Source of the DNA: Ignavibacteria bacterium
GTDB taxonomy: Bacteria; Bacteroidota; Ignavibacteria; Ch128b
Direction of reading: 5' to 3'
Length of the DNA: 64,000 nt
Assembly (NCBI GenBank): GCA_026415235.1
Contig: JAOAHM010000019.1
Coordinates: 1 to 64,000, forward strand
The position numbers and the translations under genes are program-made. This document shows positions 59,583 to 64,000 of the stretch, piece by piece. Position 1 is the stretch's first letter, and the number at the start of each line of letters is the position of its first letter. The notes under the pieces are model-generated. The model had not been told where the DNA came from and did no database searches. It saw only the letters and a program-made list of their open reading frames with translations.

Positions 59583-60923
59583 TTAGAAAGAGTATTTTAA
59601 TCTGACAAAAAACATACTACTCATTGGACTATACTCATCTAACACATCACCTTCAACATGAAGAGCAATCAGAGATAGGTCAAGATTATCTGAAACGGAG
59701 TAACTTAAATTTGGAAGGATTACGAATGATTTATCAAGAGGATTATGAAGAGTAATTAAATCAATTCGTGTTAGAGGAGAAAGATTATAACCAAGCTGGT
59801 AGAAAAGATTCCATTTTGATGGGGATAACATACCAAGTTCAAATGCATCATTTCTGAATAGACCAATGTCTTTTGTCTTTCCAATATGATTATACATTAT
59901 TTCCGAATGGATGTAGAATGAATTTGAGAAAGTATAATCGAGCGAAATTACAGCGCAAAGTTGAATTCTTTTCTCATTTGAAAAAGTGTTGTTTGAAAAT
60001 TTTGAATTGCTTTGAGGTGGAGATGAAATCAAAATCTCTCCACGAAAACCAGCATCTGAAATGTCACCAGACCATAAGAAACCTGTAACAGGTCTGAAGC
60101 GGTGATAACCAATCAAAAAATAAAAATCATATTCCCAAACATTGTAATAGAATTCAAATGCTGATGACAAATCTTTTTTATTTTTTCCAAACTTACTTGC
60201 AAACTCTATTTTCGAAGTGGAAGTTGGAAAGTACTGAAATCTAACTCCGTCGCTAGCTGGTCGTTCTTCATAATCAAAATCTAAAATTGAAAGGGGATTG
60301 AACAAATCCGAAATATTCCAAACCCAACTTGTTCCCCAAGCAATTCGTTGCCTTCCTAAACTAAACTGAATTTTTTCAAAATTAAATTCTGTCCACAATC
60401 TGTCTATCTCTAAAAGATTAACCGACTTTTTCTCTTTCCAAATGAACGATTTTAGATTATAGAAATATTCATCTTCTGAAATTGAGTTAATGTAATTAGG
60501 AATTTTTTCAACCGATTCACCGTAGATGATACGATTACGAATTCCAAGATTAAAGGTAATGTTATCATTGATAAAGTATTTGAGATTTATTCGGGAGTGG
60601 AGTGTGTGGTCAATTAAATTTTCTGAAAGATTTTGAATTCTGTATGAACTGAATAAGTATTTAGAATATCCTCCAATTTGAAAATTCAACGATTCACTAT
60701 CATCACTTAAAAATTTGTGATTGATATTTTTTGAAATTTCATTTGAATGAAAAAATAAATTTGAATGATTTGTCTTTAATAAATGAACTTTTGAAGGTAA
60801 GTATTGTGACTTTTCACTGACAACGAAATTTTTATTTTGATAATGAATGATTTCAATATTTTTTGAATGAAGTTGAGAGGTACTGAATAAAATAATAGAG
60901 ATGAGAAAATTAATTCTGAAAAA
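59583..60923 (-). CDS. Outer-membrane beta-barrel-like exported protein
   Basis: Signal peptide (MFFRINFLISIILFSTSQLHS), aromatic-rich alternating C-terminus ending YSF; track start at 60944. Confidence 0.7.
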   Translation of the reverse strand, partial: FFRINFLISIILFSTSQLHSKNIEIIHYQNKNFVVSEKSQYLPSKVHLLKTNHSNLFFHSNEISKNINHKFLSDDSESLNFQIGGYSKYLFSSYRIQNLSENLIDHTLHSRINLKYFINDNITFNLGIRNRIIYGESVEKIPNYINSISEDEYFYNLKSFIWKEKKSVNLLEIDRLWTEFNFEKIQFSLGRQRIAWGTSWVWNISDLFNPLSILDFDYEERPASDGVRFQYFPTSTSKIEFASKFGKNKKDLSSAFEFYYNVWEYDFYFLIGYHRFRPVTGFLWSGDISDAGFRGEILISSPPQSNSKFSNNTFSNEKRIQLCAVISLDYTFSNSFYIHSEIMYNHIGKTKDIGLFRNDAFELGMLSPSKWNLFYQLGYNLSPLTRIDLITLHNPLDKSFVILPNLSYSVSDNLDLSLIALHVEGDVLDEYSPMSSMFFVRLKYSF

Positions 60924-61602
60924 CATCGGATTTAACTTTTCCATCTTCTAAAGTGATAATTCTTCGAACACGACGAATCACTTTGTTATCGTGAGTTGCG
61001 AAGATGAAAGTCATACCAATCTTTTCATTTAATTCTTTCATTATATCGAGCAAACCTTCAGCAGCGACACTGTCTAAATTAGCAGTTGGTTCATCAGCTA
61101 AAACAAAAGAAGGATGAGAGGCAATAGCTCTTGCAACGGCAACTCTCTGTTGTTGCCCACCTGAAAGTTCGTATGGTCTTGCGTCAAGTTTATCGCCAAG
61201 TCCAACTGCATTTAGTAACTCAATAATTCTTCTCTCCCTTTCATCTTTTGAAATTCCTTGCAAAAGCATAATGAATTCTACATTCTCTTTGGCTGTAAGA
61301 ACAGGAATTAAATTGAAAGATTGAAAAACAAAACCAATATTTTTCAAACGAAAATCTATCAATTCATCTTCTTTCATTTTCGATATATCAACTCCCTTAA
61401 TCAATACTTTTCCACTTGTAGGAGTATCTAATCCCCCAATCATATTTAATAATGTTGTTTTACCAGAACCAGATGGACCAACAATCGCAGTAAATTCTCC
61501 CCTTTCAATTTTTAGATTGATATCCTTCAATGCGTGAACTGGAACTTTAGTTTTGTCATAAATTTTGTTCAGATTTATAATTTCAATTAATGACATGTTC
61601 AC
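60910..61602 (-). CDS. ABC transporter ATP-binding protein (LolD/MacB type)
   Basis: VGPSGSGKTTLLNMIGGLD, YELSGGQQQRVAVARAIASHPSFVLADEPTANLD. Confidence 0.96.
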   Translation of the reverse strand: MNMSLIEIINLNKIYDKTKVPVHALKDINLKIERGEFTAIVGPSGSGKTTLLNMIGGLDTPTSGKVLIKGVDISKMKEDELIDFRLKNIGFVFQSFNLIPVLTAKENVEFIMLLQGISKDERERRIIELLNAVGLGDKLDARPYELSGGQQQRVAVARAIASHPSFVLADEPTANLDSVAAEGLLDIMKELNEKIGMTFIFATHDNKVIRRVRRIITLEDGKVKSDVFQN

Positions 61603-61611
61603 TCCAAAATC

Positions 61612-62826
61612 TTAAATGTAAGTTCTAATTGCTTCTGCAGGTTTAAGTCGAACTGCTTTTATTGCAGGTGAGATTGCTGCAATCAACGCTGTAACTAACA
61701 TCATTGCGAATAAACTTAAATACATGTGAAACGGGAGTTGTGGATATAGAATTGCAGCCATTCCATAAGCAGCCATTCCTTCCTCAAATATGGATAAATC
61801 TATTCCATTTTTTGCGAGGAGTTGAATAGTTAAAAATCCAAAGAATGTTCCAAGTAAACCACCACTAAAAAGTAAAATCATCGATTCTATAATAATCAAT
61901 AAAAACAATCTAACTCTTTTCATTCCAATCGCAATCAAAACACCGAACTCTCTAATTCGTTCAAAAACCGACATCATCATCGTATTTGAAATTCCAAAAA
62001 GAAGAGCGAAAAGAATTATGCCCATGAAAATATTAAGTTCGAGATAAAGAAAACCTGAAGTTAAACTTAATTCAGGTGCAAGTTCTTTCCAACTCTCAAT
62101 TTTTAGATTAGGGAATTTAGCTTTCAAAAGATTTGTAGTTGTATCGATGAGTTCGCTCGATTTTACACGAATTGCAATTTCGTGAATTGGAACTGATTGA
62201 CCTAAGATATTTTTTAAATCAACTTGCCTAACGAATACTTGTGTCTCATCAAAAATTTTTGACTCTGTTTTGAAAATTCCAACAACACGAAATGCAGAAG
62301 CAACTAAATTATTATCCAATCCTTGAAAAGATAAAACTACTTTTGAATTAACTTTCAACTTCAATTTTTCTGCTAATTTTTTTCCAACTAAAATTTCATT
62401 TTCTTTATTACCGAAATAAATTCCATCAATTAATTTTTGATGAATTGAGGTTATATTTTTTTCTCTATCTGGTTCAATTGCAACTATTTTAACTCCACTT
62501 ACCGAAGTAGGAGAAGATATCATACCTTCAATTATTGTTCTAAGAGAGAAGTTTTGGATGTTTTGATTTGCAAGAAGAACATTTTCAACATCTTTTATAT
62601 TCGAAATATATTGATGAATTAATTTTTCATCTCTAAAATTTGGGTGGTGAATTTGTATGTGCGAATATTCACGATTGATTGCAGCTTCAATAGTAGTTTC
62701 CCACATACCAATAAAAATTCCATTTGTAAATACGCCACCCCAAATTCCAAAAAGTGCCGATAGAATGATAATCAAACTGCGTTTTTTATTTCGCCAAATA
62801 TTTTTCCAAGCAAGTTTAATTAACAT
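61612..62826 (-). CDS. ABC transporter permease (FtsX/MacB/LolCE type)
   Basis: LAWKNIWRNKKRSLIIILSALFGIWGG; C-term FtsX domain, ISPAIKAVRLKPAEAIRT. Confidence 0.94.
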   Translation of the reverse strand: MLIKLAWKNIWRNKKRSLIIILSALFGIWGGVFTNGIFIGMWETTIEAAINREYSHIQIHHPNFRDEKLIHQYISNIKDVENVLLANQNIQNFSLRTIIEGMISSPTSVSGVKIVAIEPDREKNITSIHQKLIDGIYFGNKENEILVGKKLAEKLKLKVNSKVVLSFQGLDNNLVASAFRVVGIFKTESKIFDETQVFVRQVDLKNILGQSVPIHEIAIRVKSSELIDTTTNLLKAKFPNLKIESWKELAPELSLTSGFLYLELNIFMGIILFALLFGISNTMMMSVFERIREFGVLIAIGMKRVRLFLLIIIESMILLFSGGLLGTFFGFLTIQLLAKNGIDLSIFEEGMAAYGMAAILYPQLPFHMYLSLFAMMLVTALIAAISPAIKAVRLKPAEAIRTYI

Positions 62827-62828
62827 TA

Positions 62829-64000
62829 TTACATTCTCATCGCTTCGATTGGTTTTAATTTCCTAATATGATTTAATGGATAGAGTGAACTTAAAAAAGC
62901 AATGATTAAAACAATTGAAGTTTGAGCGACCAAAATTCCTGGATCATTACTTAAAGGTATGATAGGCTCTACACCAAACTTTAAACTGATTTCAGCTAAC
63001 TCACCTGAAAATCTGATTGGATTGTTATGAAAATAAATTATCATTGGTACAGAAATTAATATTCCGCTTAAAGCTCCAATCAATGAGATAAAGATGGCTT
63101 CAAGAGTTGTAATAAGAATTAATTTAGTTTTCTTTATTCCAATAGAAATTAAAATTCCAAATTCTTTTGTTCGTTCTGCTGTCATCATCATTACAGTACC
63201 AAAAATTCCAAATGCAATTACCAGATATAAAATGAAAAGCATAATCAATCCGCCTACACTATCAAGTTGAATTCCTTGAACGAGTTCTGGCATCATTTCT
63301 TCCCAAGACATCACATCATAATCATCGCCAACTATTTTTTTCACTTCACTTAAAACATAATCAAGTTTTTTCGGATTATTAATTATGACTGAAATTGTTG
63401 TGATTTTATTTTCCATGGAAAAAAGAGTTTGACCAAAACTTAGTGGAATGTAAGTTAAGGAGTTATTTAAATCAGGTAGAGCAAATCTAACAATTCCAAT
63501 TACTGGACAAAGAGTTGCTGCAGTAATTCCATAAATTCCCTGACCATACAAAACTACACTATCACCAACTTGAACATTTAAAATTTTTGCAAGACCTTCA
63601 GAAATTAAAATTCCATTATCATCTTTCTTGAGATATCTTCCACTGATAAGTTTCTGACTGAGCTTGGTCATTTGATTTTCTTTTTCTGGATCAATTGCAA
63701 TAACAGATGTAACCTTTGTAATGTGTTCAGAACTTATGAGCAGAAAATTTTCCAATCTGGGTACAGCTATCTCTACTGATTGAATTTCTTCGATTTTTTT
63801 TATGAGGTTTGAATCATAATCAAGAGCTTTTTCTAAAGATTTTTCTTCCCAATAACCTTTGCTGTGAATTTGTAAATATCCTGTGAACATTCTCACGGCA
63901 CTATCAATCATATAATCGTAACTACCATGTTGCATTGCTCTGGTAAAAATTGCCAGAACAATTGCAAAAAAAATTGATGATGCAGCAAGAATTGTTCTTC
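62829..64000 (-). CDS. ABC transporter permease (FtsX type), 5' end cut by window edge
   Basis: Open frame continues upstream of track ATG (63935) to window edge as RTILAASSIFFAIVLAIFTRA (TM1); paralogous to 61612-62826; C-term LNHIRKLKPIEAMRM. Confidence 0.92.
   Translation of the reverse strand, partial: RTILAASSIFFAIVLAIFTRAMQHGSYDYMIDSAVRMFTGYLQIHSKGYWEEKSLEKALDYDSNLIKKIEEIQSVEIAVPRLENFLLISSEHITKVTSVIAIDPEKENQMTKLSQKLISGRYLKKDDNGILISEGLAKILNVQVGDSVVLYGQGIYGITAATLCPVIGIVRFALPDLNNSLTYIPLSFGQTLFSMENKITTISVIINNPKKLDYVLSEVKKIVGDDYDVMSWEEMMPELVQGIQLDSVGGLIMLFILYLVIAFGIFGTVMMMTAERTKEFGILISIGIKKTKLILITTLEAIFISLIGALSGILISVPMIIYFHNNPIRFSGELAEISLKFGVEPIIPLSNDPGILVAQTSIVLIIAFLSSLYPLNHIRKLKPIEAMRM

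Noticed and set aside
1-64000. CRISPR arrays, transposons, prophage, rRNA
   Set aside because: No direct-repeat arrays, transposase/integrase signatures, or rRNA sequence recognised

Overview
This is a low-GC chromosomal window, densely coded. Gene content (T9SS-type 'YPNPFNP' sorting tails, PorV/GWxTD proteins, atpBEFHAG without atpDC) suggests a Bacteroidota/Chlorobi-type lineage, probably Ignavibacteria-like. That placement is inference, not a search result. Left to right it holds: LemA/TPM; thpR-recA-recX; dut; an AI-2E permease; dnaE; an enoyl-ACP-reductase-like SDR; acyl-CoA dehydrogenase; thioredoxin; serA. Next come a T9SS/outer-membrane cassette (beta-propeller secreted protein, TonB receptor, 1158-aa secreted protein, PorV-like, GWxTD), LPS-type genes, M23-bactofilin, ATP synthase (no beta/epsilon) and ffh-rpsP-khpA-rimM-trmD-rplS. 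On the minus strand follow a second PGDH, a STAND/ORC-like ATPase, hutU, adenosine deaminase and tRNA-Pro(CGG). Then a signalling island (histidine kinase, possible FlgM-like ORF, NtrC-type regulator, response regulators, FliA-like sigma, HDOD protein, fragmented kinase modules), an M24 peptidase, a DtxR-feoA-split feoB operon, TSUP, an Ig-like lipoprotein, NDH-2, an OMP and a LolD/FtsX-type ABC system cut by the right edge. The most interesting non-gene signals are strong inverted repeats just inside the 5' ends of coding regions: recX, the PorV-like gene, the GWxTD gene, and a terminator-like hairpin in the lpxL-like gene. There is also a perfect 18-bp palindrome upstream of the DtxR/Feo operon. 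I found no CRISPR array, transposase, prophage or rRNA.
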